A DNA stretch of 64,000 nt, taken from positions 1 through 64,000 of the forward strand of contig CAMAWH010000003.1 of assembly GCA_945861635.1 (NCBI GenBank), written 5' to 3'. The stretch comes from Klebsiella pneumoniae. Its GTDB lineage: Bacteria; Myxococcota_A; UBA796; SXON01. Below the pieces are notes generated by a model, which was not told the origin of the DNA, ran no database searches, and saw only the letters and a list, made by a program, of their open reading frames with translations. The position numbers and the translations under genes are program-made. Shown here in pieces: positions 35,329 to 48,040 of this stretch (its first letter is position 1; each line of letters starts with the position of its first letter).

Positions 35329-35907
35329 TCAGGGAACGGTCACAGTGTATTGCTTTGACCCGCCCGCTGGCGAGTCCGTGGAGCGGCGGGAGTACCGTAC
35401 GGCGGGATTGTCGAGCCGGACCGTGCCCGACTGATTGGAGCCCGGACCGAGGTACACCTGAAGCACGCCCCCGCCGGGGCTGCCCGTCAGCGCGGTCATC
35501 GTCACCGCGTTTGTGCCGCTGACGAGCCACGGGGAAATGTCGAGGATGACCTGCTGCTCCCCGCTTCGAACGCGGCGGACGAGCGTGCCGTTGACCACCA
35601 CCTCGACGGTGTGGCCTTCCGAATCGTTGTCCTCGGTCACCATCCACCACGATCCGCTTCCAATGGCCCCGGGCAGCGGAGCGGGCACGGGAGCCGCCTG
35701 GTACGCCGGATTCGGCGGCACGGCCGGGGACGCCCCCGAGGGCTCCTGAACGGCCACCCGATATCCGGGCGCCGTAATCCAGACGTTTCCCTGATCGTCA
35801 AAGCGGACTTCACATCCGGCCATCGTGGTCACCGGCGGCACGTCCGCGCGCACGCCGTTGATGTAAACGGTTCCAGCGAACGCAAGCGCGGCGGCGACCA
35901 GCATCAT
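35329..35907 (-). CDS. hypothetical exported protein
   Basis: This 192 aa protein starts with a short hydrophobic stretch (MMLVAAALAFAG) that may be a signal peptide. A beta-rich core follows (TVYINGVRADVPPVTTMAGC, then NVWITAPGYRVAVQEPSG), a Pro-rich linker (about 62-85) and a second beta domain (DSEGHTVEVVVNGTLVRRVR, WLVSGTNAVTMTALTG, LQVYLGPG). I do not recognise a family. The start overlaps the IHF-like stop by four bases. A role linked to that protein is not evident. Confidence 0.55.
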   Translation of the reverse strand: MMLVAAALAFAGTVYINGVRADVPPVTTMAGCEVRFDDQGNVWITAPGYRVAVQEPSGASPAVPPNPAYQAAPVPAPLPGAIGSGSWWMVTEDNDSEGHTVEVVVNGTLVRRVRSGEQQVILDISPWLVSGTNAVTMTALTGSPGGGVLQVYLGPGSNQSGTVRLDNPAVRYSRRSTDSPAGGSKQYTVTVP

Positions 35908-36194
35908 CCCTCGTCCACACCCCCGTTGACGCGGGCCCGCAGCTCCTTCCCGACCTTGAACACAGGAAGGACCTTTGCCTTGACGTGAATCTCCACACCG
36001 GTGCGAGGATTCCGACCGACATACGCCGCATAGTGACGCGCGCGAAACGTGCCGAAGCCGCGAATCTCAACGCGCGCGTTTTCCAGCAACGCATCACGAA
36101 TTCCGTCGAACAGCACGTTTACGACGCGTTCAGCCAGCGGCCGCTCAATCTGCAGCCGACGGACCACGGTATCGATGAGCTCGCTGCGTGTCAC
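35904..36194 (-). CDS. IHF/HU-family DNA-binding protein
   Basis: The 96 aa protein is a full HU/IHF fold: helices TRSELIDTVVRRLQIERPLA and VVNVLFDGIRDALLENARVE, then the beta arm IRGFGTFRARHYAAYVGRNP with the conserved Pro, then GVEIHVKAKVLPVFKVGKEL. The GRNPxTG pattern is IHF-beta like. The long frame upstream is not homologous, so I start at GTG 36194. It sits after secF and may serve as a bending protein or a special homologue. Confidence 0.92.
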   Translation of the reverse strand: MTRSELIDTVVRRLQIERPLAERVVNVLFDGIRDALLENARVEIRGFGTFRARHYAAYVGRNPRTGVEIHVKAKVLPVFKVGKELRARVNGGVDEG

Positions 36195-36244
36195 GCGCCT
36201 CGCGTATGGCCCCGTGCCGACGCGGTCAAGGGGATTCGAGCGGA

Positions 36245-37480
36245 CTATCCGCCCGAACGCGTGTTTGCTTCCGGCCCCACCTTGCGCGGCGGCCGCCGCC
36301 CGGCCGGCGGCTCGTCCGAGTCCAACGCCACCGCGGGCGGGCGCAGCCCCACCCACAGGCGAATCCGGTCCTGATTTTCAGTCAGGATCATCGTGAGCGG
36401 CGCAGCAACGTAGATCGACGAGTACACGCCGATGACCATGCCCATCAACATGACGACCGCGAATTCCTGAAGCACCGGCCCGCCCCAGAACAAGAACGGA
36501 ATCATCGCAAGGGCGGTGGCTCCGGACGTCATGAGCGTGCGAGCCAGCGTCTGATTGATCGAGTCGTTGATGAGCTCGCCGAAGTTCTTCCGCCGATAGC
36601 GGTGTGAGTTCTCCCGGATGCGGTCGTAGGTGACGATGGTGTCGTTCAGCGAGTACCCCGTCAGGGTGAGGAGCGCGCTCACCGTCGAAAGGCCGAAATC
36701 CAGCCGTAGCAGCACGAGCAATCCGCACGTGATCGCGACGTCATGCACGAGGCAGAGAATCGCGCCGGGCGCGAACGCAAGCTCGAAGCGCACGCTGACG
36801 TAGATGAGGTGCAGGATCACCGACCAGATCACGGCCGTGATGCCGGCGACGCGCAGCGACCCTCCGACCTTCGGGCCGACCGAATCGGCGCGATCGATCT
36901 CCAAGCCGCGACCCGCCAGGCCCGCATCCAGGGACTTGCGCATGCCCTCGGCCACACCGGGAAGACGTACGTAGAACGTGTTCTCTTCCGGTGAGCCTTG
37001 CACCGCGCATCCGGGAATCGACGCCAGCGCGGCGATAATCCTTTGGGTGTCAATCTGATCACCCTTGTAGACGATGCTCGCCCGTGAGCCGACTTCGTCG
37101 TCCACGCGGATCTCGTCGATCCAGTCCGATCCAAACGCCACGGCGAGCGCCGCTTTTACCGCAGCAACGTCTTGCGGATTCGCGCTGGCCGTCCCTTGCA
37201 GGCGGACCACGTAGGTGCTCTCCGCCGCCTCGCCGACTTGTTGGATGGAATCCTCGGAGATCTCCAGCGTGCCGAGGACGGTGCGCACTTCGGCGATTGT
37301 CGTCGGTTGGGCAAAGTGCATCTCCACTTCCGTGCCACCCGTGAAGTCGATGCTCCAATTCGGGCCAACGACGAAGAACAGCGCGAAGCTCACCGCGGTG
37401 ACAAGCGCGGACGCAATGGCAAACGCTTTGCGCTTGCCGACGAAATCGATGTACAGGCCTTTGGGGAGAAGTTCAAACAT
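36245..37480 (-). CDS. secF: protein translocase subunit SecF
   Basis: SecF helps drive Sec export using the proton gradient. The 411 aa protein has the first helix after KRKAFAIASALVTAVSFALFF, the periplasmic loop starting WSIDFTGGTEVEMHFAQP, then five C-terminal helices with SALLTLTGYSLNDTIVTYDRIREN and TSGATALAMIPFLFWGG. There is a C-terminal extension (about residues 375-411, Pro/Arg rich). The start shares TGATG with the secD stop. Confidence 0.95.
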   Translation of the reverse strand: MFELLPKGLYIDFVGKRKAFAIASALVTAVSFALFFVVGPNWSIDFTGGTEVEMHFAQPTTIAEVRTVLGTLEISEDSIQQVGEAAESTYVVRLQGTASANPQDVAAVKAALAVAFGSDWIDEIRVDDEVGSRASIVYKGDQIDTQRIIAALASIPGCAVQGSPEENTFYVRLPGVAEGMRKSLDAGLAGRGLEIDRADSVGPKVGGSLRVAGITAVIWSVILHLIYVSVRFELAFAPGAILCLVHDVAITCGLLVLLRLDFGLSTVSALLTLTGYSLNDTIVTYDRIRENSHRYRRKNFGELINDSINQTLARTLMTSGATALAMIPFLFWGGPVLQEFAVVMLMGMVIGVYSSIYVAAPLTMILTENQDRIRLWVGLRPPAVALDSDEPPAGRRPPRKVGPEANTRSGG

Positions 37481-39245
37481 CAGATGCTCATCGTGGCGCG
37501 CTTGCCGCCGTTGACGAGGTCCATCAGCGTGCGCGTGACGAACACGCCGGTGAAAAGGGTCGTAAATATGCCGATCATCAACGTCACTCCGAAGCCTTTG
37601 AGCGGTCCCGTGCCGTAGCTGTAAAGCACCACCCCGGCGAGCAGGGTGGCGATGTTGCTGTCGAAAACGGCCACGAACGCGCGGTCAAACCCCGCTTCGA
37701 TGGCGTTCCGTACTCCCTTGCCGGCGCGGAGTTCCTCACGGATGCGCTCATAGATGATGATGTTGCAGTCGACCGCCATGCCGATCGTCAGCGCGATTCC
37801 GCAGATGCCCGGAAGCGTCAGTGTCGCTCCGACGGCGGCCAGCAACGCGACCACGAGCAGTCCGTTGAGCGCAAGCGACAGATCAGCCAGGATCCCGCTC
37901 ACCCTGTAATAGATCCCGGCGTAGAGAAACACGAGGCAGGCACCGACGGCGGCTGCAAATACACCCTCACGAATCGCGCGGTCACCGAGTGACGCGCCGA
38001 CCTTTCGGAACTCGCCGATGGCGACAGGCGCCGGAAGGGCTCCCGAACGCAGGACCAACGCGAGCGTCGACGCCTCCTTGATCTGCTGATCGATGTTTTC
38101 ACTGCCCATTTCAATCGAGGCCGTGCCGCTGATCTGCGAGCGAATCACCGGCGCGGAGCGAATCTGGCCGTCGAGAACGATGGCGAAGCGATTGCCGATG
38201 TTTTCACCGGTGACCTGCGAGAAAATCGAGCTACCGCGCGGCTTGAAATCAAGCTGCACGTAGTATTCTCCAGTCTGCGAGTTCGGCGCCGTCTGGGCAT
38301 TATTGACGTCGTCACCCGTGAGCATGATTTCGTCGAACAGGATCATGGCGATGGTGCGTTCTTCCTTGTTGTCGACCCGCTGGTACTCCCACAACAGCTG
38401 CCGCCCGTTGTCGATATGACCGTGATCCTGCAGCCAATTCGACAGTACGCGGTCGTCGAGGTAGTCCTCGGGAGAAAGCGCCGCCTTCGCAGCCGTCAAT
38501 CCGACCTGCATGCGACTCGCGTCGGCCTTTTCGTCCACGAGGATGAATTCGAGTCGAGCGGTCGTGCCGATGGCGGCGACGGCGCTCTCGATGTCCGTTT
38601 CCCCGGGAAGTTGGACGCTGATGGCCGTGTCACCCTTGCGCGTGATCGACGGCTCCTTCACGCCCGTCTCGTCGATGCGATTTCGGATGGTTTCAAGCGC
38701 CTGATCCACCGCACGCTTCTGGATGCCGGTCTGCTCGGTGGGGCTCATGTTGTACACCCACCACTCCCGCCCATCGATGGTTTCGGTGGTGGAGTACGAG
38801 TAGGTGCGGAAGCTTTTCCGCATGAATTCCGACACCTTGTCGAGGTTCGCCCCGCCATCGGTGGCAATGAGCAGCGCAGCCTCTCCTTTCCTGCGGTCAC
38901 GACGCACATCGCCGAGGGTGATCCCCTGTTTCGTGGCAAGCGATTTCACCGGCCCAACATCGCGTTGAACGGTTGAAAGCACGGCCTCTTCGACCTGCAC
39001 TTCAAGGGTGATGTCCAGTCCGCCCTGCAAATCAAGGCCGCGCTGCACCTTCCGGTTCGGCAACACCTCGACCCACCACGGCTCGGGCGTCGTGAGCTCC
39101 GGCGGGTCTTCCATCTTTGCCCGCGCCGCGTGGTTCTCCAGAACATCCTGCATTTCTTTGCCCACGAACGTCGGGATGAGCACCCAAACCGCGAGCGAGG
39201 TCACCAGCAGGGTCGTTGCGATGCGCCCGATCAATCCGCCTTCCA

Positions 39246-39246
<1 letters not shown>
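37480..39246 (-). CDS. secD: protein translocase subunit SecD
   Basis: SecD is the partner of SecF. The 588 aa protein has an N-terminal helix, the motif VQRGLDLQGGLDITLEVQV, the periplasmic P1 domain (about 50-370) and six C-terminal helices with LALVLRSGALPAPVAIGEFR and VDCNIIIYERIREELRAGKG. A YajC gene precedes it by one base of overlap. Order yajC-secD-secF is the classical operon, here downstream of tgt. Confidence 0.95.
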
Positions 39247-42986
<3,740 letters not shown>

Positions 42987-43012
42987 CCGGCCACCTTACG
43001 CAAGGAAGCCGC

Positions 43013-43261
43013 TCACTTCCGGCGACGCCGATGCGTCGTGGCGTTCGCGCCGTCGACGCCCCCCGACGGCTCCCCGACGGAGGATTCCCCTGCTCCCGCA
43101 CATGCGCCTGGATCCACCGAAACTTTTACGCGGCGGATGCTCACTTCTCGCGGTGCGTCGATGGCCATGCGGACCCAGCCGCCGCGAACACGACGGATGA
43201 GGATGCGCACATCATCCCCGATTTCCAAGATTTCGCCTTCCTGCTGCGTAATGACGAGCAC
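43013..43261 (-). CDS. csrA: CsrA-family RNA-binding regulator, extended
   Basis: CsrA binds GGA-containing hairpins in 5' untranslated regions to block translation. The N-terminal 45 residues are clear: VLVITQQEGEILEIGDDVRI, then VRGGWVRMAIDAPREVSIRR, with the conserved Leu 4 region and the Arg 44 of the RNA-binding strand. It then has about 37 extra residues (Gly/Ser/Ala rich, ending THRRRRK), so 82 aa instead of about 60. The start is GTG 43261 with GGAG upstream. It is divergent, by 145 bases, from the triple-S1 protein. Confidence 0.85.
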   Translation of the reverse strand: MLVITQQEGEILEIGDDVRILIRRVRGGWVRMAIDAPREVSIRRVKVSVDPGACAGAGESSVGEPSGGVDGANATTHRRRRK

Positions 43262-43406
43262 CGTGCGCTCCAGGTGCGGGGTGAATCGCCGCTAGCATAC
43301 GCCGCTCCGCAGTCCGCGCCAAGCGACGATATCGCGAGCGGCAGCCCGCCATCGCGTGGCGAGCGCCGGCATGCGGGGATAGCCGCCGCATTCTTCGAGG
43401 AACGCG

Positions 43407-44501
43407 ATGTCGGAGCCAAAAGAGCGTGGCGTGGCGCGGAAGCGTCGCGGTAGTGGGCAGGATGGGGTCGATGGGCAGGTCGCGGCGCCCGAGACGCCCC
43501 ATGTGACGGCCGTCCAGGTTGCCCCCATCGTGCTCGCAACGCCAGTTGCAACCCCGCGTCAGGCGCGGCCGACCCCTCCGCCGCCGGTCGATCGGGCGCC
43601 CACGGACTTCGACGGACTCCGGGCAATCGCCGACATGGACAAGGCCGACGTCTACGCGATGTTGGAGGCGTTTTCCACCTCGGCGCGGGCACCCAAGCTG
43701 CACGAGGGCCAGCGCGTGCGCGCGCGCATCACCCGCATCGGCATGTCTACGGCGTTCGCCGACGTCGGCAGCAAGTCCGACGCCGTGATCGATCGCATGG
43801 ACCTGGGCGATGGCGTGGCGGTCGGCGACATGGTGGATCTGTTCGTCCTCGGCTTCACAGGCGGCGAAATCCGGCTCACCCGCACCCCCTCGGGCGAGGG
43901 TGCGCGGGAGATGCTGCGTGAGGCCATGCAGGCCGGGCTCGTCGTAAGCGGCAAGGTGACGGGCGCGAACGAACACGGCGTACAGGTGGAACTGGGCGAC
44001 GGTGTGAAGGCGTTCTGTCCCATCGGGCAGCTCGACCTTGTTCAGGTCGACGATACCGGCCCCTACGTCGGCAGGGCGTTGTCGTTCAAGGTGCTCGATC
44101 TGCGCGGTCGAGACGTGCTCATTTCACATAAGGCGGTGCTCGCGAGCCAGGCCAAGGAGGCCGGCGCGCTCCGCCTCGCCGCCCTGAAGGAAGGAGATGT
44201 GTACGAGGGCACGGTGACGCGGCTGGCCGATTTCGGCGCCTTCGTGAAGATTCCTGGCGACATCGAAGGTCTGGTTCACGTTTCCAACATCCGCAAAGAG
44301 CGGACGGAACACGCCAAGGATGCGCTGCAAGAAGGGCAGATCGTACGGGTGCGCGTGCTTTCGGTCGATGCCGACCGCCAGCGCCTCAGCCTCGGCATCA
44401 AGCAGGCCGAGGACGCCCCGGTTCACAGCGCCGGAGCGCCGCCGCCGCGCGGGTTCAACCTGTTCGCGGGATTGCTGGGTCAGGTGAAGACGAAACGGTA
44501 G
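43407..44501 (+). CDS. S1-domain RNA-binding protein (three S1 repeats)
   Basis: The 364 aa protein has a disordered, Pro-rich N-terminus (1-85), then three S1/OB domains: about 95-165 (HEGQRVRARITRIGMSTAF, GSKSDAVI), 170-245 (GLVVSGKVTGANEHGVQVEL) and 258-335 (KEGDVYEGTVTRLADFGAFVKI with GLVHVSNI, then IVRVRVLSVDADRQRLSLGI). The third is the best S1 match (RpsA and YhgF/Tex-like). It likely binds mRNA or rRNA. An SD-like GAGGAA precedes the ATG. It is divergent from csrA. Confidence 0.85.
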   Translation: MSEPKERGVARKRRGSGQDGVDGQVAAPETPHVTAVQVAPIVLATPVATPRQARPTPPPPVDRAPTDFDGLRAIADMDKADVYAMLEAFSTSARAPKLHEGQRVRARITRIGMSTAFADVGSKSDAVIDRMDLGDGVAVGDMVDLFVLGFTGGEIRLTRTPSGEGAREMLREAMQAGLVVSGKVTGANEHGVQVELGDGVKAFCPIGQLDLVQVDDTGPYVGRALSFKVLDLRGRDVLISHKAVLASQAKEAGALRLAALKEGDVYEGTVTRLADFGAFVKIPGDIEGLVHVSNIRKERTEHAKDALQEGQIVRVRVLSVDADRQRLSLGIKQAEDAPVHSAGAPPPRGFNLFAGLLGQVKTKR

Positions 44502-44652
44502 GCGGGTTTGCGACAGCCGGAATTTATCTGAAAATTTCTGCTCCACAACCGGCGAAAACGGATCCCCTCGGCCGAATCGGGGCATGATGCGGGCGCGCGC
44601 TCGACCCTCACGCCGGCGCACCCCCCTCCCTCTCCCGACAAATGGAGCTTTC

Positions 44653-47454
44653 GTGCGTATTTTTTCCTTCTCCCTCCTCCTGCTCGGCGCCTGTACCCCC
44701 ACCCCGTCCGACACCGACAAGGGCGCCGATGGTTCCGGAAATGACGCCGTGGACGCGGACGGTGACGGTCTGACGAAGGATGTCGATTGCGACGACGAGG
44801 ACGCGGCCGTTGGCCTCGCCGCAGCCTGGTACGCAGACGGGGATACCGACGGCTACGGCACCGGTGCGGCTACGACGGCCTGCGTCCAGCCACCCGGAAG
44901 CGTCAGCACGGACACGGATTGCGACGACGCGGACGGAGGCGTTCACCCGGACGCCGCCGAAGCGTGCAACGGCGCCGATGACGATTGTGATGGGGATGCG
45001 GACGAGGGATTGACCGCGACAGTCTTCTACGCCGACGACGATGGGGACGGCTCCGGGGACATCACCAAACCCGCCGCCGCTTGCGCCGCAGCGGCCGGCT
45101 ACGCCGCGACGGGCGATGATTGCAACGACGCCGATGCGGCCTACCATCCGGGCGCCGCGGAGGGAGATTGCGCCGACCCGAACGACTACAACTGTGACGG
45201 TTCGGTGGGCTACGCGGACGGCGACAGCGATGGGTATGCGGCGTGCAATGACTGCAATGACGGTGACGATGAAATCAACCCCGTGGCCATCGAACTGTGC
45301 AACGGCGTCGACGACGACTGCGAGGGCACGATCGACATCGATGCCGCCAACGAAAAAGTCTGGTACTACGATGGAGATGCCGACGGCCACGGCACCGATG
45401 CCACAACGATGAACGCGTGCGACGCACCCGCCGACTACGTCGCGACAGGCGCCGACTGCAACGACGCGGACGCCGCGTACCACCCGGGCGCCGACGAGTC
45501 CGACTGCACCGATCCCAACGACTACAATTGCGATTTGTCCGTCGGGTATGTTGACGGTGATGGCGACACGTTTGCCGCATGTGCGGATTGCGACGACGCC
45601 GACGGCGCCGTGAACCCCGACGCCGTGGAGTACTGCGACAGCATCGATAACGATTGCGACCTGACGATCGATGAGGACGACGCCGCCGACGCGAGCATGT
45701 GGTACGCCGACACTGATTCTGACAGCTTCGGGGACGCAACGAGCGTAACCGCCGCTTGCGATGAGCCGGCGGGGTACAGTGACGACGCGACGGACTGCGA
45801 GGACGCGGACGGCACGGTGAATCCCGATGCAACCGAACTGTGTGACGGCATCGACAACGACTGTGACGAGGAGGTGGACGAGGACGGCGCCGCGGACGTT
45901 GCCATGTGGTACGCCGACCTCGATGAGGACGGCTTCGGGGACGCGGAAAGCATGACGATGGCATGCGCCGCGCCCACCGGCTCCATTGCCGACGGGACGG
46001 ACTGCCAGGACAACGACCGCGCCATCCACCCCGACGCGGTGGAGGTCTGTGACGGGGTTGACAACGACTGCGACCTCACCGCCGACGAAGACGACGCCGC
46101 GGATGCATCGATGTGGTACGCCGACCTTGATGAGGACGGCTTCGGGGACGGTTCGAACATGGCCATGGCTTGCGACGCACCGACCGGCTACATCGGCGAC
46201 GATTCCGACTGCGACGACGCCGATGGCGCGGTGAACCCGGACGCGATTGAAGTCTGCGACGCCATCGACAACGACTGCGATGCCAGCACGGACGAGGCCG
46301 ACGCCGACGATGCGCAGACGTGGTACGCGGACGCAGACCTCGACACGTTCGGAGACGTCAGCGTACATACGGTGGCTTGCGACGCTCCAGCGGGATTTGT
46401 GTCCGACGATCAGGACTGCGATGACGATGATGTCACCATCAACCCCGACGGAGCGGAGGTGTGCAACGCCGCCGACGACGATTGTGACGGCGAGACCGAC
46501 GAGGACAGCGCAATCGACGCTTCGCCCTGGTACGCCGACACCGATGGTGACGGGTATGGCAATGCCGACGACGCCGTCGTCGCTTGCGACGCGCCCGCCG
46601 GCTACATCGATGACGACACCGATTGCGATGACGGCGTCAACGGGGACCACCCCGGCGCAACCGAAACGTGCGACGGCGCCGACAACAACTGCGATAGCGC
46701 CGTCGACGAAGCCGGGGCCGTCGGGGAGAGCACCTTCTACGCGGACGGTGACGCCGACACCTACGGCAACGCCAGCAGCACCGTCTCGGCGTGTGACCCG
46801 CCTTCTGGCTACGTCGAAGACGACACGGACTGCGACGATACGGAGGGCGACGTCTACCCCGGCGCGACGGAGGCCTGCGACACCGAGGACGACGATTGTG
46901 ACGGGCTCGTGGACGAAGGCGTCCTCGGTACTTCCGCCTCCTGCCCCGCCGAGGACTGCGCCGAGATTCTTGCGGCTGACCCCGCGTCCGCTAGCGGCAC
47001 GTACTCGCTCGACGCCGGGAGCTACTACTGCAACATGACGACGGACGACGGTGGGTGGACGCGAGTGGCAAACGACGCCAGCGTGTACGGCACCGGATAC
47101 TCTGGAACCTATTACAACGGCGAAGCATTCACCTGGTCAGAGGCGCTCTTTCAATACGATTCCGGCAGCACCCACGGGCACTGCACGTATCCGAGCGCGA
47201 TGACGGGCTGCAACCCGATCGGCTTCCAGTTCAACGCGGACAGCTGGGGTGTGGCGGAGAACTGGGGTTCCAGCGTCTGCGGGATGGCGCTCTCCTACTA
47301 TACGAGTTCAACCTCGTACATTGGCGGGTATGACTTCGTGATCGCGCACGCTTCGACGACCGCGACCATCCGTGTCGGCATGTTGGAAGGCATCTCCAGC
47401 TGCACCACCGGCGACAACTCGGGAACGGCGTATATTGATATCTACGTCCGGTAG
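44653..47454 (+). CDS. giant MopE-repeat lipoprotein with fibrinogen-like C-terminus
   Basis: The 933 aa protein starts VRIFSFSLLLLGAC (lipobox Cys 15; SD GGAG before GTG 44653). Residues about 30-755 carry 11 units of the MopE-type metal-binding motif: WYADxDxDGYG, APxGY, DCDD, NPDAxExC and DNDCDGxxDE, spaced 60-70 residues. The residues AEDCAEILAADP followed by YYCNMTTDDGGWTRVAN begin a fibrinogen-related domain that runs to the end (about 170 residues). It is extracellular, calcium or copper binding by analogy, and possibly an adhesin or lectin. The strongly Asp-rich sequence gives long antisense ORFs, which I discount. Confidence 0.88.
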   Translation: MRIFSFSLLLLGACTPTPSDTDKGADGSGNDAVDADGDGLTKDVDCDDEDAAVGLAAAWYADGDTDGYGTGAATTACVQPPGSVSTDTDCDDADGGVHPDAAEACNGADDDCDGDADEGLTATVFYADDDGDGSGDITKPAAACAAAAGYAATGDDCNDADAAYHPGAAEGDCADPNDYNCDGSVGYADGDSDGYAACNDCNDGDDEINPVAIELCNGVDDDCEGTIDIDAANEKVWYYDGDADGHGTDATTMNACDAPADYVATGADCNDADAAYHPGADESDCTDPNDYNCDLSVGYVDGDGDTFAACADCDDADGAVNPDAVEYCDSIDNDCDLTIDEDDAADASMWYADTDSDSFGDATSVTAACDEPAGYSDDATDCEDADGTVNPDATELCDGIDNDCDEEVDEDGAADVAMWYADLDEDGFGDAESMTMACAAPTGSIADGTDCQDNDRAIHPDAVEVCDGVDNDCDLTADEDDAADASMWYADLDEDGFGDGSNMAMACDAPTGYIGDDSDCDDADGAVNPDAIEVCDAIDNDCDASTDEADADDAQTWYADADLDTFGDVSVHTVACDAPAGFVSDDQDCDDDDVTINPDGAEVCNAADDDCDGETDEDSAIDASPWYADTDGDGYGNADDAVVACDAPAGYIDDDTDCDDGVNGDHPGATETCDGADNNCDSAVDEAGAVGESTFYADGDADTYGNASSTVSACDPPSGYVEDDTDCDDTEGDVYPGATEACDTEDDDCDGLVDEGVLGTSASCPAEDCAEILAADPASASGTYSLDAGSYYCNMTTDDGGWTRVANDASVYGTGYSGTYYNGEAFTWSEALFQYDSGSTHGHCTYPSAMTGCNPIGFQFNADSWGVAENWGSSVCGMALSYYTSSTSYIGGYDFVIAHASTTATIRVGMLEGISSCTTGDNSGTAYIDIYVR
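44749..46920 (+). repeat. MopE-type protein repeats, 11 units
   Basis: About 2.2 kb of coding repeats, each about 190-200 bases, with unit ends ExCDGxDNDCDGxxDE. Units 2 and 4 have a variant ending (DPNDYNCD), so two unit types alternate at the start. Homology between units is high at protein level but only moderate at DNA level. Confidence 0.85.
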
Positions 47455-47462
47455 GGTTGCAA

Positions 47463-47831
47463 ATGCCGTGGTGGATCCTGGGGTGTGCCGCACCCGCATT
47501 GACGCCCACCACGGCTGGCGCGAGCTGCGGCGTGGGCGAGTTTGCGGAGGCCGGAGGCGCCGAGGTGCGGGAAGGAGAAAGCCTCCAGGACGCCGTCGAC
47601 AGCTTGGTCGCAACGGGCGGCGGAACGCTCGTGATGGGAGCGGGCAAGTGGTCGGAAACGATTTCGCTGGATGCGACGCACGCCGGCGTGCGGATTGTCG
47701 GCCGATGTCGTGAGCTGACCACACTGGATGGCGGCGGGAGCACCGGCGCCGTCGTCGCTATCTCCGGTGCGGAGCCGGACGAATTTGCGGTCGAGGGCAT
47801 GACAATCACGGGCGGGCGCGGCGGGGGGTGA
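47463..47831 (+). CDS. truncated beta-helix protein, 5' part
   Basis: This 122 aa frame starts MPWWILGCAAPALT (short hydrophobic start), then SCGVGEFAEAGGAEVREGES, LQDAVDSLVATGGGTLVMG, ETISLDATHAGVRIVGRCRE and LTTLDGGGSTGAVVAISG: the opening strands of a right-handed parallel beta-helix (pectate-lyase-like) surface protein. It stops right after a G6 run (GGRGGG, then TGA). The following frame overlaps it by four bases and reads as a continuation, so this is probably a frameshifted gene. Confidence 0.6.
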   Translation: MPWWILGCAAPALTPTTAGASCGVGEFAEAGGAEVREGESLQDAVDSLVATGGGTLVMGAGKWSETISLDATHAGVRIVGRCRELTTLDGGGSTGAVVAISGAEPDEFAVEGMTITGGRGGG

Positions 47832-48013
47832 CGGTGGACAACGTGACGTGGGCGGCCGACGGGGTCGACGTCGTGCAACAGGCGTGCACCGCAGAATCAC
47901 CCTCCCCCGCCCACCTGAGTGGCGCCGCTAGCGAACTGTGCAGTGTAAGTCGCCCGACGCTCTCCCTCCCCTACGATCCGGTAATCTACGAGCCGCCCGC
48001 GCTCAACGAGTAG
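47828..48013 (+). CDS. continuation frame of beta-helix gene (-1 frame)
   Basis: The 61 aa frame starts at GTG overlapping the previous stop and reads VTVDNVTWAADGVDVVQQAC, again beta-helix like, then a short tail ending YEPPALNE. A one-base slip in the G6 run would join the two into about 185 aa. Either a sequence error, a recent mutation or a programmed -1 shift could explain it. Confidence 0.4.
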   Translation: MTVDNVTWAADGVDVVQQACTAESPSPAHLSGAASELCSVSRPTLSLPYDPVIYEPPALNE

Positions 48014-48040
48014 GCGTGCCTTGAGTCGAAGGGACGCCGC

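Noticed and set aside
44608-46650. 680 aa open frame opposite the MopE-repeat gene
   Set aside because: The Val/Ile/Arg-rich repeats are the mirror of Asp-rich repeats on the plus strand; no start signal or domain.
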